Assembly: GCF_020858115.1 (NCBI RefSeq)
Contig: NZ_JACYMM010000003.1
Span: 62,001-126,000 of the forward strand
DNA: 64,000 nucleotides
Origin: Janthinobacterium sp. FW305-129
Lineage (GTDB): Bacteria > Pseudomonadota > Gammaproteobacteria > Burkholderiales > Burkholderiaceae_D
Direction of reading: 5' to 3'
Both the position numbers and the translations under genes were made by a program. The notes under the pieces were generated by a model, which did no database searches, was not told where the DNA came from, and was given only the letters and a program-made list of their open reading frames with translations. How positions within the stretch are numbered: position 1 is the stretch's first letter; every line of letters starts with the position of its first letter. Below are positions 1 through 9,015 of this stretch, in pieces.

Positions 1-269
1 TTGCCGCTGCGCGTATTGAGGCCGACGAACAGCAGACTGGCGGCCAGGCTCAGGGCCATCACCGTCGACAGGATGCTCAGCTGCTTTTGCAGTGGAAAAT
101 GGCCGATCAGCGGCAGCTTCCAGTCCCCGGCCGGCGCGCTGGCCAGCGACTTGCGCCGTCCCAGCGCGTCGCGCAGGCGCAGCGGCAGGTCGGCTGCCGA
201 TGCCGGCTCGCCGGGCAGGTGCTGCGCTTCGGGCATGCCGGCCGCCAGGATAGGAGAATGGGCGCCCAT
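1..269 (-). CDS. pilJ: PilJ-type methyl-accepting chemotaxis protein, N-terminal part (runs off the window)
   Basis: Only about the first 89 residues are present; the gene continues beyond position 1. The ATG at 269 overlaps the TGA of the CheW-like gene (ATGA), which fixes the start and implies translational coupling. After about 50 polar and proline/alanine-rich residues, a 'KLPLIGHFPLQKQ' stretch leads into a hydrophobic segment (LSTVMALSLAASLLFV), as at the first membrane helix of PilJ receptors. PilJ is the transmembrane receptor of the Pil-Chp system that controls twitching motility. The family call rests on this N-terminus and on pilG-pilH-pilI directly upstream; the ligand and signalling domains cannot be seen. 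Confidence 0.8.
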   Translation of the reverse strand, partial: MGAHSPILAAGMPEAQHLPGEPASAADLPLRLRDALGRRKSLASAPAGDWKLPLIGHFPLQKQLSILSTVMALSLAASLLFVGLNTRSG

Positions 270-898
270 CAGCAAATGTCCTTGTGGAGGGCCGGGCCGC
301 CAAAGCCGGCATCGAGGAAGCGTTCCGCTTGCGCCAGCTGCGCCAGGTCCAGGCGCAGCCACTGCTGTCCTTCGCTGTCGCGCAGGGCCTGCGCCGCCCA
401 GGACGGCGGTGCATCCGGCAAGGAGACGGACTGCATCGCGCGCAGCTGGCGCAAGCCCAGCACGCGCTCGACCAGCAATGCGCAGTTCAGACCCAGGCGT
501 GGAGAAAACGTGATGATGCGGCAGTGATTGCCTGGCGCGCAAGCCGGTTCGCCCATGTAGCGGGCCAGGTCGACGACCCCCGTCAGGCGTCCGCGCATGG
601 CCGCCAGGCCCAGGTACCAGTCCTGTGCCAGCGGCACGCCCTGGATCTGCACGCCGGCGGCAATGACGATTTCACCGAGCTGCGTCAGGTCGAGCAGGCA
701 GGGGCGGCCGCCGAGCATCACGCCCAGTTCCTTGCGCGCCGCCAGCGCGCCGCTGCGTGCTGCCTGTATCCGCTCGATCAATTGCAGCTGATACTGGCGC
801 AAGCGCCCCTGCCGCGCGCCCGTTTCGAAGGATGGCATGGCGGCAGCGGCAGGTGGAAAGACCGCTGTGGACACGCCGTGACCTGGCATCGTGTGCAT
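269..898 (-). CDS. pilI: CheW-like adaptor protein PilI
   Basis: A 209-residue protein with a CheW-like fold in its central and C-terminal part (for example 'LGEIVIAAGVQIQGVPLAQD' and 'RLTGVVDLARYMGEP'). PilI-type proteins couple the receptor PilJ to the histidine kinase ChpA at the inner membrane in the type IV pilus chemosensory system. The gene starts 2 bases after the pilH stop and overlaps the pilJ start by 4 bases, so pilG-H-I-J is one operon on the minus strand. The first 30 residues are an unusual low-complexity leader (PPAAAA); the real start could be slightly further in. The identity is well supported by neighbours, with ordinary CheW as the alternative name. Confidence 0.85.
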   Translation of the reverse strand: MHTMPGHGVSTAVFPPAAAAMPSFETGARQGRLRQYQLQLIERIQAARSGALAARKELGVMLGGRPCLLDLTQLGEIVIAAGVQIQGVPLAQDWYLGLAAMRGRLTGVVDLARYMGEPACAPGNHCRIITFSPRLGLNCALLVERVLGLRQLRAMQSVSLPDAPPSWAAQALRDSEGQQWLRLDLAQLAQAERFLDAGFGGPALHKDIC

Positions 899-900
899 TC

Positions 901-1266
901 TCAGGAGAGCGCGGCGATCTTGGCCAGCAGCTCGGCTTCGACCACCGGCTTGACCAGGTAATCGCGCGCGCCCTGGCGCAAGCCCCAGATGCGGTCCGTT
1001 TCCTGGCTCTTGCTGGAGCAGATAATCACCGGCACGTCCTGCAGTTCGGGATCGCGCGCGATGGCGCGCGTGATCTGGAAGCCATTCGCACCGGGCATCA
1101 CCACGTCCATCAGGATCAGGTCGGGCCTGGCCTCTTTGAGTTGCGCCAGCGCGTCGGCGCCGTCCTGCGCCGTGAGGACGGCATAACCGGCGCGCACCAG
1201 CATCTCGCTCAGGTAGTAGCGTTCTGTCGGCGAGTCATCGACGATCAGAATTGTGTGTATGGCCAT
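901..1266 (-). CDS. pilH: Response regulator PilH (single receiver domain)
   Basis: A 121-residue stand-alone CheY-like receiver. The acidic pair is D10-D11 in 'ILIVDDSPTERYY', the phospho-acceptor is D54 in 'LILMDVVMP', and the conserved lysine lies in 'DYLVKPV' near the C-terminus. The internal ATG at 1266 gives the usual PilH start (MAIHTILIVDDSP); an in-frame start further upstream would add 12 residues unlike the family. PilH opposes PilG in pilus extension/retraction control. It sits 36 bases downstream of pilG and 2 bases upstream of pilI. No DNA-binding domain is attached, so it acts by protein-protein contact. Confidence 0.88.
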   Translation of the reverse strand: MAIHTILIVDDSPTERYYLSEMLVRAGYAVLTAQDGADALAQLKEARPDLILMDVVMPGANGFQITRAIARDPELQDVPVIICSSKSQETDRIWGLRQGARDYLVKPVVEAELLAKIAALS

Positions 1267-1302
1267 CTGCTTCCTTGCTGCGTTGTCAATCAATAAAAAC
1301 AC

Positions 1303-1725
1303 TTACTCAAAATGCCCTGCCAGGTGCAGCCGCACGGCCGCCAGCAGCGCCTCGCGCGCCAGCGGCTTGGCCAGGCAGGCGCTGGCGCCCGCCATGGCGC
1401 CGCGCGCGCGGTCGAACAAGCCTTCCTTCGACGACAGCATCAGCACCGGCGTGGCGTGATATGCCGCGCTGGCCTTGATCAGGGCACAGGTGCGGTAGCC
1501 GTCCAGGCGCGGCATCACGATGTCGCACACGATCAGCGCCGGCTGGCAGTCGGCGATCTTGGCCAGGGCCTCGAAGCCGTTTTCCGCCACCACCACGCAA
1601 TAACCGGCCTCGCGCAGTATCTTCGCGGCCGCGCTGCGTATCGTCGCACTGTCGTCGATGACGAGTATCGTGGCGCTGGCGCACACGGCATCGGACGGCG
1701 CCTCGGGCGGGAAAGGTCGCGTCAT
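1303..1725 (-). CDS. pilG: Response regulator PilG (single receiver domain)
   Basis: A 140-residue receiver protein, first gene of the pilGHIJ set. The receiver begins after about 17 poorly conserved residues; D24-D25 form the acidic pocket, D68 in 'ALIVCDIVMPRLDGY' is the phospho-acceptor, and 'CLAKPLAR' holds the conserved lysine. In the Pil-Chp system PilG is phosphorylated by ChpA and promotes pilus extension. I chose the ATG at 1725 because the longer reading would add an 11-residue extension with no recognisable family sequence. No strong Shine-Dalgarno sequence is visible. The name follows from operon order; by sequence alone it is a CheY-like protein. Confidence 0.82.
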   Translation of the reverse strand: MTRPFPPEAPSDAVCASATILVIDDSATIRSAAAKILREAGYCVVVAENGFEALAKIADCQPALIVCDIVMPRLDGYRTCALIKASAAYHATPVLMLSSKEGLFDRARGAMAGASACLAKPLAREALLAAVRLHLAGHFE

Positions 1726-1809
1726 GTGATTATTCGACAATCTTTCATACCATAGCACAGGCGGCCGCGATACCAGCGTGCGGCAGCGGCATCCGGTGGA
1801 TCGGATTGA

Positions 1810-2001
1810 TTACAGCGCCACCATCTCGAAATCATCCTTGCGCGCACCGCATTCAGGACAGGTCCAGTTCATCGGAACATCGGCCCAACGCGTGCCCGGA
1901 GCGATGTCTTCGTCGGGCAGGCCGGCCGCTTCATCATAAACCCAGCCGCAAATAAGACACATCCACGTTTGGAATTGCTGCGTTGTTTCGTTGCTACTCA
2001 C
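1810..2001 (-). CDS. Rubredoxin
   Basis: A 63-residue iron protein with the two rubredoxin metal-binding knuckles, MCLICGW and WTCPECGA, which together supply four cysteines to one Fe atom. Rubredoxins are small cytoplasmic electron carriers, for example to alkane hydroxylases or in oxidative-stress defence. The start is taken as GTG at 2001 because an AAGGG Shine-Dalgarno sequence lies 9 bases upstream; an ATG at 2022 would give a seven-residue extension. The gene is divergent from thiD across about 57 bases, so the two promoters must lie in that short gap. The electron partner cannot be told from context. Confidence 0.93.
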   Translation of the reverse strand: MSSNETTQQFQTWMCLICGWVYDEAAGLPDEDIAPGTRWADVPMNWTCPECGARKDDFEMVAL

Positions 2002-2058
2002 GTTCTGCCACCCTTCAATCAAGTAAAATGCTGAATTAGGTATCTTAATCTACCCGCC

Positions 2059-2916
2059 GTGCAAAACCAAACTTCTCCCCTCATATTAAGCTTCGGCGTG
2101 TCCGATCCGGTCGGCGCGATCGGCATTCAGGCCGACCTGGCCACGTTTTCAGCCTTCGGCTGCCACGGCCTGTCCGTCACCACGGGCCTGCTGATCAGCG
2201 ATACGGCGCGCGTCGAAGACGTGCAGGCGGTCGACCCGGACTGGGTCTCCGACCAGGCGCGCGTGCTACTGGAAGACATGTCCGTCGCCGCCATCAAGAT
2301 CGGCGCGCTGGGCAGCGTGGAAAACGTCACGGCCATCGCCGAAATCGTCTCCGACTATCCGAACGTGCCGCTGATCCTCGACCCCTTCATCTCGGCGCTG
2401 CCGGAACAGGGCATGGACGACGAGGACATCCTCACCGCCGTGCGCCAGCTGCTGATCCCGCAAACGACACTGCTGGTGCTCTCGCCGGTGGAGCTGGAAC
2501 GCCTGGCCGAGACCTGGCGCGACGCCGATCCGGACGACACCCTGCAAAACGACGTCGACTACCTGGTGGCGCTGGGCTGCGAGTACGTGCTCGTCACCGG
2601 CATGCCGGCCGACGCCAGCAAGTCCGGCACGGGCGAAGGCAAGTTGCGCGCCAATACCCTGTTCGGCGAGGATGGCGTGGTGCGCCACGACGAATGGCAG
2701 CACCTGCCGGGCATCTTCAACGGCGCCGGCAGCACCCTGTCGGCGGCGGCCACAGCCCTGCTGGCCCTGGCGGAAAACGAAGACGATGTGCCGCAGGTGG
2801 TCGTGGCGGCGCAGGAATTTACTACCGGTGCGCTGGCCCACGCGCAGCGCCACGGCATGGGCAAGCTGGTGCCGAACCGGCTGTTCCGGCAGCAGCGCCA
2901 GCGCGGCGCCCAATAA
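2059..2916 (+). CDS. thiD: ThiD-like hydroxymethylpyrimidine/phosphomethylpyrimidine kinase
   Basis: A 285-residue ribokinase-fold protein of the ThiD family, which phosphorylates hydroxymethylpyrimidine on the way to thiamine. The N-terminal motif is altered: '[17 protein letters not shown]' replaces the usual GGAGIQADLKTFSALG. The anion-hole motif at residues 222-225 reads GAGS, with Ser where ThiD enzymes normally carry Cys or Asp. Activity on the thiamine precursor is therefore not certain, though the whole fold is intact. Start is GTG at 2059; no clear ribosome-binding site is visible. It is followed by hemL after 59 bases on the same strand. Betaproteobacterial genomes often pair this kinase with hemL and rubredoxin. 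Confidence 0.75.
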   Translation: MQNQTSPLILSFGVSDPVGAIGIQADLATFSAFGCHGLSVTTGLLISDTARVEDVQAVDPDWVSDQARVLLEDMSVAAIKIGALGSVENVTAIAEIVSDYPNVPLILDPFISALPEQGMDDEDILTAVRQLLIPQTTLLVLSPVELERLAETWRDADPDDTLQNDVDYLVALGCEYVLVTGMPADASKSGTGEGKLRANTLFGEDGVVRHDEWQHLPGIFNGAGSTLSAAATALLALAENEDDVPQVVVAAQEFTTGALAHAQRHGMGKLVPNRLFRQQRQRGAQ

Positions 2917-2975
2917 TCCCGTCCAGACAAACACAGACGACACAGACAACGATCCACTTTCAAGGCACGATTATC

Positions 2976-4265
2976 ATGACGACGACTTCCCAGAACGACA
3001 TCCTGTTTGCCCGCGCACAAAAAACCACGCCAGGCGGCGTCAATTCGCCCGTGCGCGCCTTCCGCTCAGTGGGCGGCACGCCGCGCTTCATCACGCGCGC
3101 CGAAGGCCCGTATTTCTGGGATGCGGACGGCAAGCGCTATATCGACTACATCGGCTCCTGGGGCCCGGCCATCGTCGGCCACGCCCACCCGGAAGTGGTG
3201 AAAGCGGTGCAGGATGCGGCCGCGCTGGGCCTGTCGTTCGGCGCGCCGACCGAAGGCGAAGTGCTGATGGCCGAGGAAATCACGCACCTGGTGCCGTCGA
3301 TCGAGCAGGTGCGCCTGGTGTCGTCGGGCACGGAAGCGACCATGAGCGCCCTGCGCCTGGCGCGCGGCGCCACGGGACGCGACAAAATCGTCAAGTTCGA
3401 AGGCTGCTACCACGGCCACGCCGATTCGCTGCTGGTGAAAGCGGGCAGCGGCCTGCTCACCTTCGGCAACCCGACCTCGGCCGGCGTGCCGGAAGATTTT
3501 GTAAAGCACACCCTGGTGCTCGACTATAACAATGTGGAGCAGCTGAAGGACGCCTTCGACAGCTTCGGCGCGGAAATCGCCTGCGTCATCGTCGAACCGG
3601 TGGCCGGCAACATGAACCTGGTGAAAGCCACGCCGGCATTCCTGCAGGCGATGCGCGAGCTGTGCACGCAACACGGCGCCCTGCTCATTTTCGATGAAGT
3701 CATGTGCGGCTTGCGCGTGGCCCTGGGCGGCGCGCAGGCGCTGTACGGCATCCAGCCCGACCTCACCGCGCTCGGCAAGGTGATTGGCGGCGGCATGCCG
3801 GTGGCGGCCTTCGGCGGCAGCGCGGCGCTGATGCACCATATGGCGCCGCTGGGCGCCGTCTACCAGGCCGGCACCTTGTCGGGCAACCCGGTCGCCGTGG
3901 CGGCCGGCATGGCCACCTTGAAACTGATCCAGCAGCCCGGCTTCTATGAGCAGCTGGGCGCCACGGCCAAGCGCCTGGCCGAAGGCTTGACCGCCGCCGC
4001 CAAGGAGGCCGGCGTGGTCTTCTGCGCCGACTACATCGGCGGCATGTTCGGCATCTACTTCAGCGCAACGCCGCCGACCAGCTACGCGGAAATGATGGCG
4101 GGCGACCGCAGCAAGTTCAACGCCTTTTTCCACGCCATGCTGGACGAAGGCGTGTATTTCGCGCCAGCCGCTTTCGAGGCGGGCTTCGTCTCGGCGCAGC
4201 ACGACGATGCCGTCATCGACGCCACCATCGCTGCCGCGCGCAAGGTGTTCGCCACCCTCGCTTAA
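2976..4265 (+). CDS. hemL: Glutamate-1-semialdehyde 2,1-aminomutase
   Basis: A 429-residue PLP enzyme that converts glutamate-1-semialdehyde to 5-aminolevulinate, the committed precursor of heme and other tetrapyrroles in the C5 pathway. Family marks include the N-terminal '[19 protein letters not shown]', the '[21 protein letters not shown]' cofactor-phosphate region, '[10 protein letters not shown]', and the PLP lysine K268 in '[17 protein letters not shown]'. The ATG at 2976 is the start expected for the family; an upstream in-frame extension would run through thiD in another frame. It follows thiD by 59 bases. Length and motifs are ordinary for HemL. Confidence 0.97.
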   Translation: MTTTSQNDILFARAQKTTPGGVNSPVRAFRSVGGTPRFITRAEGPYFWDADGKRYIDYIGSWGPAIVGHAHPEVVKAVQDAAALGLSFGAPTEGEVLMAEEITHLVPSIEQVRLVSSGTEATMSALRLARGATGRDKIVKFEGCYHGHADSLLVKAGSGLLTFGNPTSAGVPEDFVKHTLVLDYNNVEQLKDAFDSFGAEIACVIVEPVAGNMNLVKATPAFLQAMRELCTQHGALLIFDEVMCGLRVALGGAQALYGIQPDLTALGKVIGGGMPVAAFGGSAALMHHMAPLGAVYQAGTLSGNPVAVAAGMATLKLIQQPGFYEQLGATAKRLAEGLTAAAKEAGVVFCADYIGGMFGIYFSATPPTSYAEMMAGDRSKFNAFFHAMLDEGVYFAPAAFEAGFVSAQHDDAVIDATIAAARKVFATLA

Positions 4266-4270
4266 ACGTT

Positions 4271-4987
4271 TTACACTGCCGCGGTGTCCATCACCACGGC
4301 CACCAGCGCCGGCAAACTGGCCATGTCGTTGAACACGACATGCGCGCCGGCCGCTTTCAACCTATCTTCCTGGCCGGCGGCGATATGCCCGCCGCCGATG
4401 AATCCCAATACCGTCATGCCCGCCGCCACGGCGGCCGTCACGCCCGTGACGCTGTCTTCCAGCACCAGGCACTGGCTTGGCGGCACGCCAAACGCGCTTG
4501 CTGCCGCCAGGTAGACGCCCGGATGCGGCTTGGCGTGGCCCACCAGATCCGGCGTAAACACGCGCTTGTCGAATAGCGGCGCCATGCCAGTGCGCTCAAG
4601 CGCCGACAGCACGCGCGCGCTGACGCTGTTTGAGGCCACGGCCTTGGGCAGCGCAATGGCGGCCAGCGCCTGCGCCACGCCGGGCACGGCGCGCAATTGC
4701 GCGTCGCAAGCCGCATCGACGGCGTTGCCAATGGCCATGATCTCGTCAGCCGGCAATTGCGGCAAGCCCAGTTCCTTGTAGATATCCTGCATCAGCGGCA
4801 CCAGTCGCTGCCCCAGGCGCGGCTCGATCAAGCCTTGCACGGTGACGCCCTCGGGCAGGTTCGGCAGGCGCGGCCCCAGCAATTCCAGCAGCGCTTGCAG
4901 GGCCACGGCTTCGCTGTCGATCAGTACGCCATCGCAGTCGCTGATCAAATGGGTAAAGCGCGGTGGGGCGGTAGCGGTATCAGGCAT
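4271..4987 (-). CDS. HAD-superfamily sugar-phosphate-type phosphatase
   Basis: A 238-residue haloacid-dehalogenase-fold phosphatase of the beta-phosphoglucomutase/GPH subgroup. Motif I is 'ISDCDGVLIDSE' (D nucleophile and acid/base Asp), motif II is the Ser in 'AVASNSVSARV', motif III the Lys in 'GHAKPHPG', and motif IV 'LVLEDSVTGV'. These enzymes hydrolyse small phosphomonoesters in the cytoplasm; the actual substrate cannot be read from the sequence. The ATG at 4987 has a good GGAG site 5 bases upstream. The gene is convergent with hemL (5 bases apart) and stands alone; about 285 bases without any gene separate it from corA. Confidence 0.85.
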   Translation of the reverse strand: MPDTATAPPRFTHLISDCDGVLIDSEAVALQALLELLGPRLPNLPEGVTVQGLIEPRLGQRLVPLMQDIYKELGLPQLPADEIMAIGNAVDAACDAQLRAVPGVAQALAAIALPKAVASNSVSARVLSALERTGMAPLFDKRVFTPDLVGHAKPHPGVYLAAASAFGVPPSQCLVLEDSVTGVTAAVAAGMTVLGFIGGGHIAAGQEDRLKAAGAHVVFNDMASLPALVAVVMDTAAV

Positions 4988-5272
4988 GGATTCTCCAGAA
5001 GAACAACGGTGGCAGGAAATGCGGCGGCCAGCCGGCAAGGCTGGCATCGCAACGATCATAGGTGGAACAGGCGGACGCTGCCACGCAGAAAACGTCTGAA
5101 TGACGATACTATTCTGCAAAAGGCAGACTACGGGGAAAAGAATCGGGCGCCAGGCAAGCGCCTAAGCGCAAATACCAATTCAATACCACGCAATACCAAT
5201 GATTATCGCTGATTTTTGAAATTGCTGCGCTCGCCTTGAAACCGGGACGCAGGAGCGCCCCGGCGAGACCGT

Positions 5273-6238
5273 TTATTTCAGCCAGCCGCGGTGGCGGAAA
5301 TACAGGAAGGGCGCGATGGCGCTGGTGATCATCAGGCCCCAGGCCCATGGATAGCCGAACGACCATTCCAGCTCCGGCATCAGCTTGAAGTTCATGCCGT
5401 ACACGCTGGCGATCAGGGTGGGCGGCAGGAAGGCCACGCTGGCCACCGAGAAGATCTTGATGATCTTGTTCTGGTTGATGTTGATGAAACCGACGGTGGC
5501 ATCCATCAGGAAGTTGATCTTATCAAACAGGAAAGACGTGTGACCGTCCAGCGATTCGATGTCGCGCAAGATCTGCCGCGCTTCCTCGAACTGCTCGGAA
5601 TTGAGCAAGCGGCCGCGCATCAGGAAACTCACGGCGCGGCGCGTATCCATCATGTTGCGGCGGATACGGCCATTCAAATCTTCCTCGTGGGCAATGGCAT
5701 TCAGCGCTTCGGCCGCGTGCGCATCGGTAAATTCCTTTTGCAGCACGCGCGTGCTGACTTCTTCCAGGTTCTGGTAGATGCCTTCGAGCACGTCGGCCGA
5801 ATATTCGGCATCGGTGGCGTACAGGTCGAGCAGCACGTCCATGTAGTCGGCAATCGAGCCTGGCCGCGAGCGGGCGCGCATGCGCACCAGGCGGAACACG
5901 GGCAAGTCGTCCGTATGCATGGAAAACAAAATCTTGCGGGCCAGGATGAAGGCCACGGTGATGACGCGCGACGGGCCGTCGTCTTCTTCGCGCAAGAAAT
6001 CCGTGCGCAGGTGCAAGTCGCCGTTTTCCGCTTCGTAATAGCGGGCCGACGCTTCAATATCCTTGACTTCGTCTTCGCCCGGCAGGGTGACGTTGTAGAT
6101 GGCCTTGACCCAGGCCCGTTCATCATCGGTGGGGTCGGTCAGGTCGACCCACACCGGTTCGGCATTTTCGAGGTCTGCGCGGCTGTCGATCGGCACCTGG
6201 TTGAGCCGGCCATTCTGTAATACAAAGACATTGATCAT
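5273..6238 (-). CDS. corA: CorA-family magnesium/cobalt transporter
   Basis: A 321-residue CorA-type divalent cation channel of the inner membrane. The long N-terminal cytoplasmic part (about residues 1-255) is followed by two C-terminal membrane helices; the signature YGMNF lies at 280-284 at the end of the first helix, and the protein ends in a short basic tail (FRHRGWLK). CorA pentamers take up Mg2+ (also Co2+ and Ni2+) driven by the membrane potential. The gene is monocistronic, with about 220 bases to the end of mtgA upstream and about 285 to the HAD gene downstream. Length is normal. Confidence 0.95.
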   Translation of the reverse strand: MINVFVLQNGRLNQVPIDSRADLENAEPVWVDLTDPTDDERAWVKAIYNVTLPGEDEVKDIEASARYYEAENGDLHLRTDFLREEDDGPSRVITVAFILARKILFSMHTDDLPVFRLVRMRARSRPGSIADYMDVLLDLYATDAEYSADVLEGIYQNLEEVSTRVLQKEFTDAHAAEALNAIAHEEDLNGRIRRNMMDTRRAVSFLMRGRLLNSEQFEEARQILRDIESLDGHTSFLFDKINFLMDATVGFININQNKIIKIFSVASVAFLPPTLIASVYGMNFKLMPELEWSFGYPWAWGLMITSAIAPFLYFRHRGWLK

Positions 6239-6460
6239 GCGCGCTCTCAGCCGGATGTTGGGTTATCGTGATGTACTGGCGCTGGCGCCAAAAATGAAAA
6301 CAGCGCAAGTGTACCCGCAAAGGCCTTTTCACGACCACCCCCGGCACGGCTTTTTCACGGAAAAAGTGCGGCGTTGCACCAACCGGGGCCGATTAAGATG
6401 CTGCACCGCAATAGTGCCAATCAAACAGCTTTAATGTTATGCAAAGAAAGCCCGTTGCCA

Positions 6461-7186
6461 TCAAGGCAGTTCCGCCGCTCCCATGCGGTGCAGGATGACG
6501 CCCGTGCGCCGGTTCAGGTAACCCGTATCGCGGTGGCGGTCGTAAAAGCGGGGATTCGGCAGCATCACGGCCAGTTTCGCCGCCTGTCCCGCGCTCAGGC
6601 CCGCCGCGCTGACCTTGTAATAGTGGCGCGCGGCCGCTTCGGCGCCAAAGGTGCCCGTGCCAAATTCCACCACGTTCAGATAAATCTCGAAAATGCGCTG
6701 CTTTTCCATCAGGTTTTCCAGCATATACGTGATGATCAGTTCCTGGCCCTTGCGCACATAGCTGCGCGAACCGGACAGGAACAGGTTCTTCGCCAACTGC
6801 TGGGTGATGGTGGAGCCGCCCGCCACGACTTTCTGCTTCTTGCTGTTCTTTTCATATGCCTTTTGCAAGGCTTCCCAGTCCACGCCTTCGTGCTCGGAAA
6901 AATTCGCGTCTTCCGAGGCGATGATGGCCCGTTTCAGGTTGTTCGAGATGCGGTTGTACGGCACCCACGTCTGCTTGATCGTGGCATTCGGATTCTTTTC
7001 CTGCAAGACAGACAACTGTTCGCGCATGAAAGCCGTGCTGGACGGGTTATGGTCGACCCACCACCAGATTTGCAGGAAAAAATACAGCTGCACGACGATA
7101 AAGGCCAGCACGGGCACGATGAACAGCCACTTGATCCAGCCGTAGCGGCTGCCGCTCTTGCGGGCCCCCTTCTTGCCGCCGCTCAC
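6461..7186 (-). CDS. mtgA: Monofunctional biosynthetic peptidoglycan transglycosylase
   Basis: A 241-residue family-51 glycosyltransferase that polymerises lipid II into glycan strands at the periplasmic face of the inner membrane. One N-terminal membrane anchor covers about residues 15-41. The catalytic motif '[14 protein letters not shown]' contains the general-base Glu at 92, and '[16 protein letters not shown]' and '[13 protein letters not shown]' are the next conserved blocks. GTG at 7186 overlaps the aroE stop (GTGA), so this is the last gene of the operon starting at mpl. No transpeptidase domain follows, which distinguishes it from bifunctional PBPs. Confidence 0.95.
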   Translation of the reverse strand: MSGGKKGARKSGSRYGWIKWLFIVPVLAFIVVQLYFFLQIWWWVDHNPSSTAFMREQLSVLQEKNPNATIKQTWVPYNRISNNLKRAIIASEDANFSEHEGVDWEALQKAYEKNSKKQKVVAGGSTITQQLAKNLFLSGSRSYVRKGQELIITYMLENLMEKQRIFEIYLNVVEFGTGTFGAEAAARHYYKVSAAGLSAGQAAKLAVMLPNPRFYDRHRDTGYLNRRTGVILHRMGAAELP

Positions 7187-8010
7187 AGGGCACCGCGCAA
7201 TTGCGCCAGCAAGTCTTGCGTCTGCGGCCGCACGCCGCGCCACACGTAAAACGCTTCGGCTGCCTGCTCCACCAGCATGCCCAGGCCGTCGCGCACCTGC
7301 GCGCCGTGCTGGGCAGCAAAGTCCATGAAGACGGTGGGCTGGGCGCCATACATCATGTCCAGCGCCAGCGTGTGGCTGCCGAAGATACCCGGCGGCACGG
7401 GCGGCAAGTCGCCCGCCAGGCTGGCTGAGGTGGCATTGATGACGATATCGAAAACGCCATCGGGCTGCGTGAAGCCGCCGGCGCGCAGCTGCTCCGGGTG
7501 ACTCAGCGCATCGGCAAACTGCGCCACCAGTGCCTCGGCCGTGGCCACGGTACGGTTGGCAATAAAAACTTCCTGCGGTCCCTGTTCCAGCAAGGGCAGC
7601 ACGACGCCGCGCGCCGCCCCGCCCGCGCCCAGCAGCAGGACGCGCTTGCCGGCGATGGCCACGCCCGCGTTGCGCATGATGTCGGCCACCAGGCCCGCGC
7701 CATCGGTATTGTCGCCAAGAATGGTGTCTCCATCAAAACGCAGGGTATTGACGGCGCCGGCGGCCCTGGCCCGCGGTGTCAGGACGGTGGCCAGCGCGCA
7801 CGCGTCGAGCTTGAAAGGCACCGTCACGTTCGCGCCCTTGCCACCCTCGGCGGAAAACGTGCGGGCCGCCAGGGCAAAACCGTCGAGCGGCGCCAGCCGG
7901 CGCTCATAGACGATGGGCTCGCCCGTCTGCTGGGCAAACGCGGCGTGGATCAGGGGGGACTTGCTGTGGGCGATGGGATTGCCGAAGACGCAATATTGAT
8001 CAGGATTCAT
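7183..8010 (-). CDS. aroE: Shikimate dehydrogenase (NADP+)
   Basis: A 275-residue enzyme reducing 3-dehydroshikimate to shikimate in aromatic amino acid synthesis. Substrate-binding motifs '[15 protein letters not shown]' and 'GANVTVPFK' (catalytic Lys), 'GDNTDG' (catalytic Asp), and the NADP-binding '[12 protein letters not shown]' followed by 'ANRT' are all present. I take ATG at 8010 ([10 protein letters not shown]); a TTG at 8025 would overlap the tonB-like stop and add five residues. The gene is embedded between a TonB-family gene and mtgA. aroQ, for the preceding step, lies at 15085 in a different operon. Confidence 0.95.
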   Translation of the reverse strand: MNPDQYCVFGNPIAHSKSPLIHAAFAQQTGEPIVYERRLAPLDGFALAARTFSAEGGKGANVTVPFKLDACALATVLTPRARAAGAVNTLRFDGDTILGDNTDGAGLVADIMRNAGVAIAGKRVLLLGAGGAARGVVLPLLEQGPQEVFIANRTVATAEALVAQFADALSHPEQLRAGGFTQPDGVFDIVINATSASLAGDLPPVPPGIFGSHTLALDMMYGAQPTVFMDFAAQHGAQVRDGLGMLVEQAAEAFYVWRGVRPQTQDLLAQLRGAL

Positions 8011-8021
8011 CTCTTGCTTGT

Positions 8022-8915
8022 TCAATTGCTGCCGCCAGTCAGGTTAGCTTCCATTTTTTCTTCGCGGGTAAATTTGAAACGGGTGATGACGACCCACAGG
8101 TCATCTTTGTCGCTCGACAACATATTCGGTGGGAATCGGCCGAACGGCGCCGCGCGGCGCACGATGGCCAGGGCCGCCGCATCCAGCGCGGGATTGCCCG
8201 AGCTTTTTTCCACGCGGGCGCCGCCCTCTTTCTGGTAAATCGTGCCGTCCTGGAAGATGGGGATGTACACGACCAGCTCGCCATACATCTTGCGGCCATT
8301 CTTTTGCGGGAAATTCAGGGTGCCGATTTCCTCGATGCGCTTTTGCAGGGTCTTGTAATACATGGCATAGCCGACCTCCTGCGTGCTGGGCGTAATAAAA
8401 GTCTTGCGCGGACGTTTATTCTGGTCTTCCACGGTCTGGCTGATCTCGGCCGCCATGCGCGCGATGGCCTTGCTGCTTTCCATCAAGTCCGAACCGGAAG
8501 CGAGGGGATTCGGTTTGTCCTTTTCCGTAACGGGCGCGGCGCTGTAGGGCGTCGCCCTGGCCGCCTGCGTCAGCAATTCCTGCTGCTTCTGCTCCAGCTC
8601 GGCGATGCGCCGGGCGCTGGCCTTGACGCTGTCGCCCTCTTCCACCTTGCGCATGTCGGGCAAGGGCGACTTGGCGCGGCCCTTGTCGGCCTGGCCACCG
8701 CCATCGAGGTTGGCTTGCGCCAGGGCATCGGCCTTCAGCGGCTTGTTCGCATGCTTGGCGTTGACCAGTATCACTTCCAGGCCGGGATCCGTGGCCACGG
8801 CCCGCTGCGGGGCCGGGGCGACAAAATGCATCGCCAGCAAGGCGCCATGCGCCAGCAGCGATACCGCCACGGCAATCATCAGAAAACGATTCTCTCGGAA
8901 AGACTTCACGCGCAA
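8022..8915 (-). CDS. TonB-family energy transducer
   Basis: A 297-residue protein with a short cytoplasmic N-terminus, one membrane helix at about residues 12-30 ([20 protein letters not shown]), a charged Ala/Lys/Glu-rich periplasmic spacer with coiled-coil character near 95-120, and a C-terminal TonB fold of about 85 residues ('[20 protein letters not shown]', '[20 protein letters not shown]'). TonB proteins pass proton-motive energy to outer-membrane receptors. No exbB/exbD is adjacent, so it borrows those from elsewhere or has a different envelope role. Start could be TTG 8915 or GTG 8909. It lies between the RNB ribonuclease and aroE in the mpl operon. Confidence 0.8.
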   Translation of the reverse strand: MRVKSFRENRFLMIAVAVSLLAHGALLAMHFVAPAPQRAVATDPGLEVILVNAKHANKPLKADALAQANLDGGGQADKGRAKSPLPDMRKVEEGDSVKASARRIAELEQKQQELLTQAARATPYSAAPVTEKDKPNPLASGSDLMESSKAIARMAAEISQTVEDQNKRPRKTFITPSTQEVGYAMYYKTLQKRIEEIGTLNFPQKNGRKMYGELVVYIPIFQDGTIYQKEGGARVEKSSGNPALDAAALAIVRRAAPFGRFPPNMLSSDKDDLWVVITRFKFTREEKMEANLTGGSN

Positions 8916-9015
8916 CCCAGTTCCTTACAACACAAGATACAAGATGGCTGAATTCTACGTCAAAGGGCGGCGCGGAAAACAGTTTTAGTCCCGTTTTTCA
9001 CGCCGCCCCGCGGCC

